The notes under the pieces: generated by a model
What the model was told of the DNA's origin: nothing
What the model saw: only the letters and a program-made list of their open reading frames with translations
The model's database searches: none
Assembly (NCBI GenBank): GCA_030704615.1
Contig: CM060733.1
Span: 26,908,001 to 26,972,000 of the forward strand
Reading direction: 5' to 3'
From: Takakia lepidozioides
Taxonomy: Eukaryota > Streptophyta > Takakiopsida > Takakiales > Takakiaceae
DNA: 64,000 nucleotides
Shown: one piece after another, positions 46,339-59,200 of the stretch
Position numbering within the stretch: the stretch's first letter is position 1
Layout of the letters: every line of letters begins with the position of its first letter
Position numbers and translations under genes: made by a program

Positions 46339-49245
46339 ATGGAGCTAGCGACTGGAGCCATTTCTTTGCGGAGTCCTGAGAATGAGAGCGTCGCTTGCTG
46401 GAGACCGGCAGAGACAGGAGCTGCTCAGGGTCCTCGTTTGTCTTCAACGTTTTTAGCATGCTCTGGATATAGTGCCTCTGTCTCTGGAAACAGGATTGTT
46501 TATAAGAGGAAGTACTCTGCAGTAGGTTCTATCTGTGAAAGAAAAGCGTTTTTTCGGAATAGAAGGGATTGGTTTGGGAAGTTTGGCATGGAAGTATGTA
46601 CAGGCTATCGGGAAGAGATGTCAATAGAGCGCTCCCGATGGAGAGGTTGTGTCACGGCTCGCGCGTCCTCCCGGGAGGCTGATGTTACCGACACCAGCAT
46701 GCAAGATGCTCCATCCTTCTCTCAAACGATTAGATATTCTGTGCGGAAGTATGTGATCGACCTTCTTCTTGATAATTTTGAATTTAGTGTTGTAGGGGCT
46801 ACTTTACCGGACGTGCTCATAGTCTTTTGCTCAAATTAACTGAAGGGGAAAGTTTAAAATTGAAATTCTTAGGCACTGGCTATATGGTCCCAGTGCTACT
46901 GACTGCACACGGCCTAGGCGAATGCTTAAAATCCACAACGGATTAAAATATCGAAATCTTGAGGTTTGAGGGCTTGTGTGAACGACAGCATAAGAAGAGC
47001 TTTCAAGGGAAAATATTAGTCTTTACACCCAGCTTCGCCATTGTGTAAGCATATCAGACTGACGAGGTGAAAATCATATGAAGCTTTACAAGCGTTTTGT
47101 GATGATGAAGAGAAAGCTGTAGATTGGGACTTCTTGTTTTGTGAAGCTTGTACTGCTTTACCACAACAGTCTCTTTCTCCCTGTGGCAAGTAAAGCCTCC
47201 TGTTTCCACGATATCTCTGAATTGCACACTCACTGATACCTACACATGGCTCATAACGGCCATGATTGAACCTGGATTTCCCAGGGGGGACACGCTGACC
47301 GCGATAGCGAAGCGGTATAAAACAACGGTGGTCAACATAGCAATAGTCAATGACATCGATGATGTAGATTGGTTACAAGCCGGCCAAGTATTGGTACTTC
47401 CAGTTCAACAAGAAGGCTTCAAAAGGGTCAGTGGTTTACTCTGACCTCTGGTAGTGCATGTGGCTGCTGCCAGCAACTGGTTCGAATCATTTTTCTTGGA
47501 GCTTTGAGCGTTTTGTGCAGGGTAGGACTGTTGGCAATTTGCAGGCAGTCTTCGTTTCGGCAAAGGAAATGTCTGCTGTTTCTGGTCAGTTCAAATACAG
47601 TTGTAATTGCCAGGAACATGTCTTGTGATGTTCTGAGTTGAGATAAGACCACTGTGCAGGTAATTTCTCCAATAACAGACTCTGTCAAGCTTGCTGCTCT
47701 AGAAAGTGTTTCCCAGCAGCAAGTAGCTCATGGAACCGCAGCATCTCACTACACTGCTAATGTGGCAGCAGAAGTGCCGGCTTATAGGGCATTCCCAATT
47801 CTTGGCCTTGTAAGTTTGCCTGCTCTTGGTGTCATTCAGGGATTTAAAGGTCAGCTGTGCTGTTTGCAAATTTTTTGAGTTTAATTGACATTACTGCATT
47901 GCAAGTTGTTTGGCCTAGACTTGAAGTATGATGAGGAGAGAATTGACATCATGCACAGCCTGCTGCTGAATGTCTTTATGCTTTCCATGCATGGGGACCA
48001 GCTGGGCATCGTGGAGGTCTTGAAGGAGATTTAGGATTTGTGTTCCACAAATTGGCCTCAGGCAGTTTTGTTCAACTTGGGAGATACATCTTCAGGGTGC
48101 TGCCTGGATTTGGATGTGGTTGCAAGATTGTGGCCAACACTCTGCAAGCATATCTCAATGATACCGATGATTTTGTCCCATGGCACATCTCTGATTTTAT
48201 GGATGGCCTTTTGTGTTGTAGGCAAAGGCAACAGTGCCCTTGTTGTTGATAGCCCCAATATTGGGCTTCTGCATACGGTGTTTTGTCGACTTTATCCATG
48301 TCCGTGTTAGTGAGGAGGTAAGCCGAAAGCATGCTGAGATGGAGATGTATCATGCACGGCATCTCCCCAAGGTGAAGCGCTGGCAGGGAATTTTGGATGA
48401 AGATCGAGATGATAGCCTTGATATGGTTGGAGCAGCTGCTGGATCCAGTGTAGTAAGTTACTCACACTCTCCAGCACTTGATTGCATACCTTTGTGGGTG
48501 ATAATCTTCAACCTGCAACGGCGGAGCTGGCCCCAATGGCCACAAGTGATTGGGAAGCCACCATTAGAGAATCTATCAATACACCGCTCTATCTATTTCT
48601 GTGTCTCTCTTCCCTGAAACAGTCAGCTTTAGCTATTCGAAGTATCTGATCAGATTGAAGCAGTATGCCTCTTTGAGGATGGTTGATAACAGGTATCTGT
48701 AATGCGCCAAAGGAGGCCCAATTTTGGGTTACATGTCTGTCTCTATTTGTTGCCTTTTTGTTTAGTTGACTGTTGTCATTTACAACCTGCACAGGGAGAT
48801 CCTTGGACAAGATGTGGTCAATTGAGCCAGAGTGCACACAGCAGTTTAAGGGATGGCACTGAGGTCAGTTCAAAACCTTTTACATATGTTTGTCACCATT
48901 TTTGCAGTTCTGTTCATAACCTGGCTACGCTTCTTCTATAATAGATGCCTGAACCTGTAGATTCATATATTCTCCCTCGGAAGTATTAACAGACACTTTC
49001 TGGCAGAGATTGTAATTCAGTGTCATATTGGTGGATGTCCACTATCGTTCTGGTTACAGGAACCGCCAGAAAATGAGACAGAGGAAGAGCGGACATTGAG
49101 GCAAAAACAGGACTATGAGGAAATTAGCAAGTCATATGCAGAGCTTGAACCTTCCTACATGAAGTTCTTGGCAGACAGTGGCCTATCCAAGGCTGGGTAC
49201 TGGCGTGGGGGGGTCCCCTCAACTCCTGGGGGGGATTTGAGATAA
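46339..49245 (+). CDS. LysM-domain protein with membrane segment
   Basis: LysM modules bind N-acetylglucosamine-containing glycans. Six exons read in phase: 46339-46748, 47285-47426, 47660-47809, 48222-48452, 48795-48863, 49060-49245 (TAA), giving 395 residues. The first about 130 residues are Ser/Arg/Ala-rich and could be an organelle-targeting leader. A single LysM follows (about 131-178), formed across the first splice: YSVRK-GDTLTAIAKRYKTT ... VDWLQAGQVLVLP. After a Ser/Ala-rich spacer comes a hydrophobic span (about 226-256, with PLLLIAPILGFCIRC), then a charged tail (HAEMEMYHARHLPKVKRWQG, EEERTLRQKQDYEEISKSYA) ending in a Gly/Pro segment. For exon 3 I chose the GTAAGT donor after ILGL, the only one in phase with exon 4. 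A LysM near a single membrane span resembles an uncharacterised plant family. The role is unknown; it has no kinase domain, so it is not a LysM receptor kinase. Confidence 0.82.
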
Positions 49246-52200
49246 CCAAAGTGAGATGTCCCAAGGTTTCATGTAGCAGTGTGGGATTTGCCAACTCCAT
49301 GTTTTGCCATGGGTTGCTGAAAACTGACAAATGGAGGATTTGGTGTATGTTCTCAGTTTTGGACTCCACAATTTGCGTTCTGTTTGGATGTCATGGATAC
49401 TTGTTGACTGGGTGGGCAAGATGATGACCTGCAAGTCCCAAACCCTGGAAAAGGGTACAATAGGTTTCAAATGTTCTCTCAACACAGTTTCTTCAGTTGC
49501 TTGCCTCTCCCTGCAGAGATAAATTGATTGTTTTATTGTTTCCAAACAGCACCATTGGAAGCTGTATGCATTCTGTTCGCATAATGGGTCTTTCAGTCTT
49601 CACATAAAAGGTGTGAGATTTCTTGACAGACAAGCAAGAGTGTGTACCTTTTTACTGTTCTGAAAGCGAAGTCCATCATGCTTGTCATAGGCAGACCATT
49701 CAAGAATGTTTGTTTTCTTGAATTCAAATGGATACACCTAGTTTCTTGACCCCTACCACAGTGAAATGGAAGAAATGAGAAGAAAGATGTCCCGCCAGAG
49801 CTGCACAGCGAGAGGAGGAAGTGGGTACAACTGCAGCCTATGGTTTGTGTACGCACCCCTTTCCCTTTCATCTCCAAGAATTCATGATGCTTTCAACTAG
49901 AAGCAGCTGTGACTCGCATGTTGTTCATGTGCATCTTTGTGGGAAAAGTGGATTCACAAGAGAAGAGTGCTTTGCGGCTGCATGTCCTAAACATATGATG
50001 TGAAGCTTCATATTGGGAACCAAATAGTGAATGTGCCTCAAGCTTATGGTTGCAGTTGCATTCACGGGAATACAATACATATCATCAAGAACATCATCCT
50101 CTCCCTATTACCCCCACTCTCTCATGGTTCACTCTCTATCTCTTGCTCTCTTGTTTTCCCTTTCTCTATGGACATTATGTCAACTATCTTGGCAGCACAT
50201 TGAATAGTTGTTTTGGGCTGTTTGTTGAGGACCCCACCAGCTTTCTTGCATCCTGCTTTCTTTTGTCCCATAAGCACTTTGAACTCTCTGGAAGTTAGAA
50301 AGTTTCTTCCTTGTTTCCTGTCTCCCCCAACTCATTGTTGGGGTACCCTGTCAGTTCTGAGCTTGTCTTCTGAATGGAAAGTGGATACATGTGAGATACT
50401 TTTTCCAAGTGTGTTTGCAGGTTCATGAGATCAGACTCCAGGATGAATTTCTTCTCACTATCTTCTTACCTCTGCTCTCCTGTAATCCCTTACCTTATTG
50501 GCCAGGCATGCAACGAGGCTGCTGAGGACCCTTCACCAGCCGGACAATTTAACTGCTTACTGTCCTCCAAATACTGGGCTTCAAATAAAGTTCGTCAAAT
50601 CCCAAGTGCGGAAATGAGAAATCATCAAAGTTTTCTGATGGCAATCCCCCTCGAGTTTCTGATCACAATCTCTCCTCCCTGCTTGTCAGATGACACTGAG
50701 TCTCAGAAGAGACATGAGGGGGGCTTCAGATCATGTTCGCACTTGGCACTCCTGACGTGTCACGGCTGGAGTGCAACTTTTCTTCATCCGCCTCTTGCGC
50801 GTGGTTACTGTGTGACTATGTATCTGGAAACATTTGACACACGGGTGTATGACGGTTAGTAATCGAGCACCTCACTGTCCATGCATCAACTACTTACAAT
50901 GCTGCTTTCCCGAAATGGCAAGCTCCTTTACCCCCCCCAACCCCATACTCCCAATCCCCTCCCTGGCGAAAAAAAACGCAGGGCAATACAAGTTCCTTGA
51001 ACTATGAGAATGTTTGTGAAATAATCATTGAAGTTCTCAACTGTTTGCCCACACCTCTGAGCAGGGGACAACAAACCTCCTGGTCCAAATACTTCATCCA
51101 GATTGATAAGTAGTTTAGTTAGTGATATAATACACAAAGGGGAGGCTGAAGTACGAGCAAATATAGCCAGGAAGTAGGAAGCAAACGTACCGTCTTCTCC
51201 AGCTCCATCACGATCTTCTGCTTTCTCAAAACATCCTACAATTGCATAAACACCTAAAAAACATTGTTATTAGTTTGATTCATGTACAGTCTTAGTACAT
51301 TGTGCAGAAGTAGATGTTGCATTGAGATGTTGGCCAGGGCTTTTAAGCAAAGACCTTCAGGGCAATATCAACAGCAAAATATAGGTCCAGCTCCAATTAT
51401 GTCTTGTCGGCCATGCACCTTCCCAACTTTTGCTCCAACTCCTCCATCTGTCAGGGGGGGGGGTCATTAGTGATTGCATTTGCTCACAACATACGGATTT
51501 GATGTGGGGGGGTTAGTATCTCCAGCTTGCATTCTATTGAAGGAAGCTATGCTAGATGCTCGGTATGTCTGACAACCAGACTCCCTCTTTTATGCTATTT
51601 CTTCTATGTTACGAAGGCCACGTTTTTCTCTCTCTTATGAAAATGAAGTTAGACATAAAACTTCCCCGAAATTGTTTCAAGTCTCTGATATGGGGGAGGA
51701 GGACATAATGGATGACCTCAAGGGTCTACCCACTCTCGGCATTAGACTGAAATTTAAACGCAGGGCGGGAAGCCTACCTTTGAACAGCAAACAGAAGCAG
51801 AGAGGAAGGTGCATGCTGAACCCAAACAGACATGAAAAGCTTATGGTTTCTATGTGTAAGCTCCAGAGTGATTAATGCATGAGTTTCTTAGGTCATAATA
51901 CGTTGTTTCTTACCATATCATTGTCTTCAGTCAAACTCGCCTTCATATAGGCATGCCCTTTTCCTCGCTTGACCTTCGATCATTTGGTTCCACGTGCCAA
52001 ATGAGGTGATGAATCTCACTTGGAATGTGGAGAGGCTTATCTCCACGTGAGGCTCATGAAAGCTTGTCTTCTTTTAGTAGAGCCTTCCGAGGCCTATCTC
52101 ACCACCATAGCTCTAGTTCTTGAGTGGTAGTGTGTGTAAGGTTTGTATGGTGGTTTCCTCAACAAAGATGTCATTGGCTTGACCTATAATGAATGATAGA

Positions 52201-52644
52201 GTGGGGTTACACTTGGAAAAGTTGGGTTTGCTCCTTAGCATGTGATGGTTTCATACTTGAAGGTTTTTCATTGCATTCCGCTTCTGTCATTCCTTTTAAG
52301 ACCAAAAGCAATTTCCTATGTATCCCTGTGCGTCTCCTATGTCGAGGCCCATCTAAGCCCAAGTGCATCTCACTATAGGCCCACGCACATGAGCCCACAA
52401 AGTGGTGAATGCGCCTGTCAGTGGGGCGAATTTGTCGTGGCAGGCGTGTCAGCGGGGCAACCGTGGGGAAGCGAACCCCACGTCCGCTTCGACATAGGTA
52501 AAGTGATTTTTTTTTCATCTTACATAATAGAAATCTTGTTTTTCCCAATAAAAAATGGGTTGGGTCGTCTCGCACCTATTGCGGTGACCTACGCAGGACC
52601 CGCCGTACTGTACTTGCTAGGGTTTTGATTTTTTAAGTGTATAC
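49246..52644. other. Gene-poor region after the LysM gene
   Basis: I support no complete gene. The 144-codon plus-strand frame at 50425-50859 looks like translated non-coding DNA. Isolated exon-like pieces on the minus strand are DVLRKQKIVMELEKT (51235-51191, with AG and GTACGT borders) and MEELEQKLGRCMADK (about 51450-51406). Both are coiled-coil-like but unassigned. A LINE-like fragment lies at about 51640-51876. Confidence 0.4.
51640..51876 (+). mobile_element. Third LINE-like dispersed fragment
   Basis: GCGGGAAGCCTACCTTTGAACAG (51767-51789) and the following CAGAGAGGA correspond to the fragment at 34885. The peptide RAGSLPLNSKQKQRG parallels GSLPSNNKQMQRG there. The piece ends before the zinc-knuckle. 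It is a decayed member of the family also found in introns of SNX2 and MTR3. Confidence 0.45.
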
Positions 52645-53591
52645 ATGGAAGATTTTCTTCCCAACTCTTTCTTGGGTTATCTTTTAGAGGGAGTTGAAGG
52701 GTCTTCTTCTTCTCTTAGAGGTGTGCAAAAAAAAATGCAAGTTTTTCAAGCTCATCCAAATCATTTGCAGGAAGTCCAAGCTTTGAAAAATCATGTGTAT
52801 ATAATCCTGGCAGCTCAAGGAAATGGTGGGAAACCGTGGACAAATCATTGCATTGAGTTTTTGTTGGATTTGTGGGAGGAGAAACATTGGGAGTATAACC
52901 GAGGATACATGAGAGAAGTGAATTGGAAAGAGTTTGCAAAGCTGTTGAACCTAAAATTTGCAAATCATGTGTAACGGACCTGGAAGCAATGCAGAGACAA
53001 AATCAACAAGATGAAGGATAAGTACATAGAGGAGAAAGAGAAGACTAAGGTGACAAGTTCCGGGCCTTCAGATTGATCTTGGTTTGACAGATTTTGACAA
53101 CATTTTGGGAGGAACCTCGGAAATCAATGGTGTACCTCATGCTGTCGATCATGGAGTTCATTCTACTCATACTGAGACTGTAGAAGTGAGTGATGATGAG
53201 GATATTGTTCCACAAACTCAGCAGGAAGATGTGACGAGGACTACTAGTGAACGTATGACTCTTGTTTTTGGTGAAGGTGTTGAGGGTGTTGCACCTGAGC
53301 AGTTTGCTTCGGCTAATTCACCCAGGACCAAAGCTTGCAATCTCCCTAGTGTGCATAGAAAGCCGAATGAGAAAGCAGAGAAGAAGATGAGGCATTTGTA
53401 TGTAGGGTCCTCTACAATTGCAGATGTCATCAAAGACTTTGGCGATGGTGTGAAAGAAATAAAGAAACTGAGATGGAAATGACTTAGAGACTCACTACTC
53501 AAATGCTTCAGATTGAACAAGCAAAGAGAGAGATGATAGTGCAAGGACAATTGCAGATGGCTGCCCTCTTTGCAGAGGTTTTGAAGCCTTA
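52645..53591 (+). pseudogene. Broken trihelix (SIP1-like) transcription factor
   Basis: The reading starts MEDFLPNSFLGYLLEG and enters a Myb/SANT-like trihelix domain: WTNHCIEFLLDLWEEKHWE, NRGYMREVNWKEFAKLLN, RTWKQCRDKINKMKDKYIEE, then SWFDRFDNILGG. Such factors bind GT-type DNA motifs. The C-terminus (MLQIEQAKREMIVQG, QLQMAALFAEVLKP) resembles the conserved tail helix of SIP1-clade proteins. The gene is disrupted: TAA at 52972-52974 inside the domain, TGA at 53074-53076, a frame change near 53085-53095, another frame change near 53470, and TAG around 53486 before the tail. No introns are needed, so it may be a retrocopy or an intronless relative. It cannot encode the full protein. Confidence 0.7.
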
Positions 53592-56269
53592 AGAATGATG
53601 CATAGCTTAGTATGTTTAGGGTATTTTAAGTTATGTGTGGAAAAACATCCAAATGCTGAGTTAGAGCTGCTATAAAAAAATGGTTTGATTTCAATACCAA
53701 ATGGAGTATATAATAGGTGTTTAGGCCTCAGCTAGATTATCTATCAACCACTGCTCAAATAACTTAGTCCTTAATTATTCTCCTTCTGCTTTTGCAATCT
53801 TTCCATCTCTTAGTGTCGGTAATCTATCAGTTTCCAAAACCCGCCAAATGATCTCTTCTAGCAGGGGCCTACAACTCACAATAATTATGCAAGACAGTAC
53901 AACAAGCAACCGCAATTCTGGCAGCTCTATCAATTCTAGAATTAAAATGTTTCAGAATGAGATGGAACATAAGATGCAACATAGGAAGGTCACAGAAAGT
54001 GTCGCGCACCTCATTTCGGTAAGCTCCCCTTCAGGTCATAGTTACTCGCTTTGATGCTTGCGCCTAACTCCCAAATTGGCCGCCGGGCCAACTCGGAGCT
54101 TCGGCTGCTCACCGAGACATAACGGTTCCCCTTTACTCCTCCACCAGATCCTCGCTCAATTTGGGCTAAGTGGAAATTCTTTTTGGTTGTTGGCAGTCCG
54201 GAGCAGCTCCCTACACCTTGGTCGCTTTCCGGCTCGCATGCTTACTCAGTAGTTTTTGGTCACCAACGGACTTGCACCGTTCTCGGGGTTACTACTCCAT
54301 ATATATACTTCGAGGGTTTCACAAACAACCCAGTCATTTTATGGCGAACCACCACGAAGACCCTCCATTCCCGGTGATGAGTATTGTGATGGTTGGTGGT
54401 CGTTCACTGGAAAAAAATGACGTTGCAAATATAGATTGAGGGAAACGACTTTTTATATAAAATAAAAAGTGATTGGAATACCGGTACAAAGTTGTACTAT
54501 GAACAATGGAAAAAATCCTAAAACGCTTCGTGCAACAAGTGAGTCTTGCTGTGAACTGGTATATATTGAACTCTGCGAGACCGCAGTCACAGTTATGGTC
54601 ATCGCCAAGCTTCTTAAAATTGCTCGAAGAAGAAAACGCAAGAACGGGAGGACGTGCAACAACAGGATGGACTGTGGACATAGAAGCGCGCGATACAAGG
54701 ATTGCTGAATTATGTGATGCATTTCGTTGAAAGACACAAACCAGCATTGCAGAAGGTTAATTTTGACCCCGCCGATAAAGGTGAGGGTGAAAGACACACC
54801 AAAATGTTGTAATGTAGCATAGTTTTACTAAACATCTACGATAAGTTCCAATCTTCTGAATCTGTAGTGAGATGGCTAGAATTACAATATAGGCCGCACT
54901 ACTTAGTATGTGGCAGTGTTGCGCTGCAAAAGAGCGTCAACTTTGCTGAAATCAAGTGTCGGCTGGTGAATGAACTGGTCTTTTTTGGGGTCACAATACA
55001 TCCTGTGCAAATATATATAGTAAAGATGCTTGTAGGGGACTCACTTCCCTCTCTTCTGGAGACTGCCCTCACGCATGCACACAAAATCTAGGCAGGTGCA
55101 ATCTGTAAAATTGCCAACCATCACCTGATATGCAGAACAACAGAGCCAGAAGTGACTAATGTAAATACCGATAATAATTTTGTTCAGGTATGTTAGCAAC
55201 CAAATTTTTTTGCACCAAGTTACAAACACACTACCTCCATCAATTCACAGTTGGAAGGTGTGACTCTGACCTGCAATGCAATGTTAGTGGTGAGATAGGT
55301 TGCAACTGAGAAGTAACCACCCCGAGTCCATTTCCAAATTCAGTAGTAGGCCGGAGAGAAAGTAAAAGCATTGTCCATGATCATGGTGGAGATGCTGTGA
55401 GCATTCTCGAAGTCTGATATAGTTGTTTGGGAGTATTGAATGAAAGTACCTGATTTGGTGTCTTCAGTCTTCACTCATACCCTATTAGGTGTGGGTAAGC
55501 AATGCAGTGCAAAGTGGCAAGGGGAGAATCACAGCCGTTCTTTTTACCAAAGGAGCACGGACAGTGAGTCGCACATGTAGAGAGTAAATTCCAACCAAGA
55601 GGGAGGCAAGTAAGGGAAGGGGGGATAAAAAAAAGAAAAAAGAGAAAAGATTGTGGGATCCGCGGGAAGCTAAGCCAGCTTAAGCAGAAAACAGGAGAGT
55701 TTTCAGCTTATGGAAACAAGATAGAAAGTGGGGCCCCCAACAACCAGCCACCACCACCACAAAAACTACAGAGAGAAACAAATTCTAAATCGTCCAAAGT
55801 CAAGGAAGATCCAAGAGCTAACACCGTGGGTCCAAAGGGCCTTGACACTTAGACCTCCATTCCTAAATACCTCTATGCCTCTGACCTCGCAAACAACACT
55901 TCACTGCATGAGACCTTCTACAATACTGAGAAGGGGCTCTTAAGGCATGGCTTCAAACAAAGGTATACTCAAGACCTAAACATACATAACTTGGTTACGT
56001 ATTTGCGAAAGAGTCGATGATGCCATTCTCCACAATTGAAAACAGGTTTTCCTATGATTTCAAAGCCAAACTGTTAAGCATAGTCCATTTTGATGATGTT
56101 GGAATCCAAGACCCTCCATTGCTTTAATAAATGGATCCGGTTCTGTCAGAATGGGAAATTACCACAGTTATTGGTGGTTTAAGCCTATTTCACAAAGTGT
56201 GAAAGAGAGGGAGAGATAGGAACACTAAACCATCAGTTGCGAGCTTTTAACAGTGTTTCAGCTTCTAAG
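53592..56269. other. Intergenic region with unassigned open frames
   Basis: Several short plus-strand frames (about 54183-54374 and 54506-54727) read like protein (SPEQLPTPWSLSGSHAY; FLKLLEEENARTGGRATTG) but match nothing I know and do not splice together. Between 54800 and 56269 I see only non-coding DNA, including the 3' flank of the P450 gene. Confidence 0.4.
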
Positions 56270-59200
56270 TCAATAATTTATGATGGGCTGTGTTAGTACG
56301 GGATACTTGTTTTTGAGCTTCCGAAAGATGGATGGTGCAACTGTATTGTCTTTCTCAACAGCTTCCCACCTGCAGCAGTTACAAGTCACCAACCCCTTAA
56401 GTTAGGATTATCAACTAATTGCGGCCAGAAACTCTTACTCTTCGGTCCCAAAAATGGATACACTGAGAATTAGGCATAACTGATTGTGAGTGGAACTTTT
56501 CCAGTCTGTAAAAAACCTATCAAGAAGGGACACCCATCATTTTCTTTTCTCATGACTCCTGTACCACCAGTAAAAATGTCTTTCTGCTATCACCTCGGAA
56601 CAGCAGAGGCCTGCCTGAGGCAATGTCTCAGAACACATGTTGTGCTTTTTCTGACACTTTTGCTATTTCTCTGTTTCCATTGGGGCACTTTGGGACTCCT
56701 GTGGATGTGTTTTCTTGTTCTTCACTCCTGTAGATAGCATATTCAATAGTTATGATCTGATAAAAAATTGTACATTTTGTATGTTCTAAAGTTTCTTGCA
56801 ACATTACAACTTGCATCAGGCATTTTAAATGCAGTACCTATACATTGTGACAAGATGATGAAGGAATATTGCCATCTCCAATCTTGCCAGGCTCATTCCG
56901 AGGCACATATGGGGACCCGCTCCAAATCCCATGAATGCAAAAGGTTGCATACGTCCCTGTACTCTTAAGAAAATTTAGTGCCATCAGCTATTGCTCTAAA
57001 CTGTTTTCCTATAAAAGTATTCCTTTCCAGCACCACGTGAGCTTCCATTGAGTTGAGAGTGGAGGGAAAGAACATCAATTTGACATCATACTGATGGTAT
57101 GAAGTATGAACATAACAGAGGAAAACTCCATGGACAATTAGAGAGATGGCAATATGCACAATAAAACTAGAATCAGTTAGGGCACGATATATTATACACT
57201 AGTCTGTATACTCACATCAAACCGAGAGGGGTCAAATGTATAGGGATCCTTGAAAAGAGCAGGGTCATGATGCAAGCCGTAGAAGTCCAGCATCACTCTC
57301 CACCCTGTCATTACCTTATAACCTGCATGCATGCAATCACAGGAATGTTCTTATCCTATGTATCAATGTCTGTACGGCCTAAATAAACAGTCCAATCATA
57401 ATAAGGGAACAAAATGCATCGGTCCCTTAAGTGCTACGAGATATGAGATTTTTCATGGAGGCTATCAGAGCCTCCAGGAAAATCTCTTGGCCCATTGTTT
57501 CCTCTAGAGACTCAGAATCCCTCATCTGGCCAGGTACTACTCCCATAAGAGTTGTGGACGTCTGAATGCAGAACTGTTCATAGAAACCTGCAGCTCTGTT
57601 AATTTTGGAAACATTACTGTTTTGTAGTGGAAAAACTTAAAGAATCAATGTTGATGTGTACCATTGATCTCGGCATCCTTGACAGCTGTGCGCTGGATCC
57701 ACCTTGTCGAACTTGACAATCTCATTGACTAGGAGATTACCTGGAATCCCTTTCAAATTAGTAGAGAGATTTAAAAGGCTTACCCAGTACCCCTCATGAG
57801 GTGCTTAAGATTCTCTTTGAGAACAGTGACTTTTTCAAACTAACTTCAAATGACTGGGCTATCGGGGTGCAAGTTTAGGCGTACTATGTCAAGTGCCTGG
57901 CAGCAACAAATCCAGAGATTATTCCATGCAAAACTTGGGAAAAAACATATGCAAATCTTAGGGACTTGCATTCACCAACCTTCTGAGTGTAAGGCATATG
58001 TTTGGCTTCCTCCCATGTCAATGCTTTCTCTCCATCTGTCCTTTGTTCCTTAATGATCCTATGCTCTTCCTGCCATCCGAATTACAGGCTGAATTTCATG
58101 AACAGTTGGGTATAAAAGTACAAATGCTTGGGTATACCTAGTGTCCTATGGATGGGCCCTTCAGTTTATCTCTATCTCTTCATGTGGGGAATATAAGGCT
58201 ATGGCAAGCCAACGTTCGCAGGGAACGACATGAGTACATTCTATCTCTTCACCACCCCTCTATTTTTCAGTCCTACCAAACCAATAACAAAGAAATAAGA
58301 CACACTCCCAGTAAAGCAACTCACAGACATGATCATGAAGAGGTTTAGGTTAGTAGAACATGACACATTGCTGCAACTGTTGCTGGAGACTCACCCTCAA
58401 AGTGTCCAGCACAAATGGGTTTTCCTCTAAGTACTTGATTACCCACATGAGAGTGTTCCCAGTTGTTTCATAGCCTGCAGTGAGAACCAAAATTAGGTGG
58501 TCAACCAGTTGCACATCTGTTAATGAGTCTTGGCTTCCCACTGCCTCTCGCTTGACCATCTGCTGAAGGAAGTCATCCTCTATCACCTCCCCACTTCTCC
58601 TCTGATCTATAGTTTTCAAAAATAGAGCAGACAACCGTCCCCTAGCCTGCACAAGAGAAACTTTGCTACTCAGTGCACGTAATTCAATTTCAGCCACAAT
58701 TGATTACAGATGAACCCAGGTACTACAGTTGGGCATTTGTTGGGCCTCTTCCTCCATAGCCACAGAGGAGCTTTGACTCAATCGGACACACTCCAGACAT
58801 CAAACAACGCCCTACAACAGACTGTCAAGATTCTGTAAACTAAACCCTCCACCCACGATGCCCAAATTATGTATATGCAGGCAACCATCACTATTGCACA
58901 AAACGAAAAAGACACAACTCTTGTCTCAGAAAGCTTTTGGAAACAGCGCAAGGCTTAGGAGCTCACTCAGGTCAATGTTAACTGACAACAACCAAGGCTT
59001 AGGAGCTAGCTCAAGTTACCTCCATTGCTCGAGAGAATTTGCTTCCGGGAAACCTGTAAGGAAAACTACTGAAGCCAGAAAAAATTTCCTCGAAGATCAA
59101 CTTCATGTTTTCCAGTTCAGGACCTGGATGGTAGCTCATGATGATACATCCAATAACCGAGAATGAAAACTGCGCAGGATCCAGAAAATATCGCCTGAGA

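Noticed and set aside
47660-47849. Longer exon 3 of the LysM gene ending at GFKG
   Set aside because: That donor leaves a phase that cannot join exon 4 in frame; the GTAAGT donor at 47810 does.
50425-50859. 144-codon plus-strand frame
   Set aside because: Serine-, leucine- and cysteine-rich without a domain, typical of translated non-coding DNA; kept only as part of the intergenic note.
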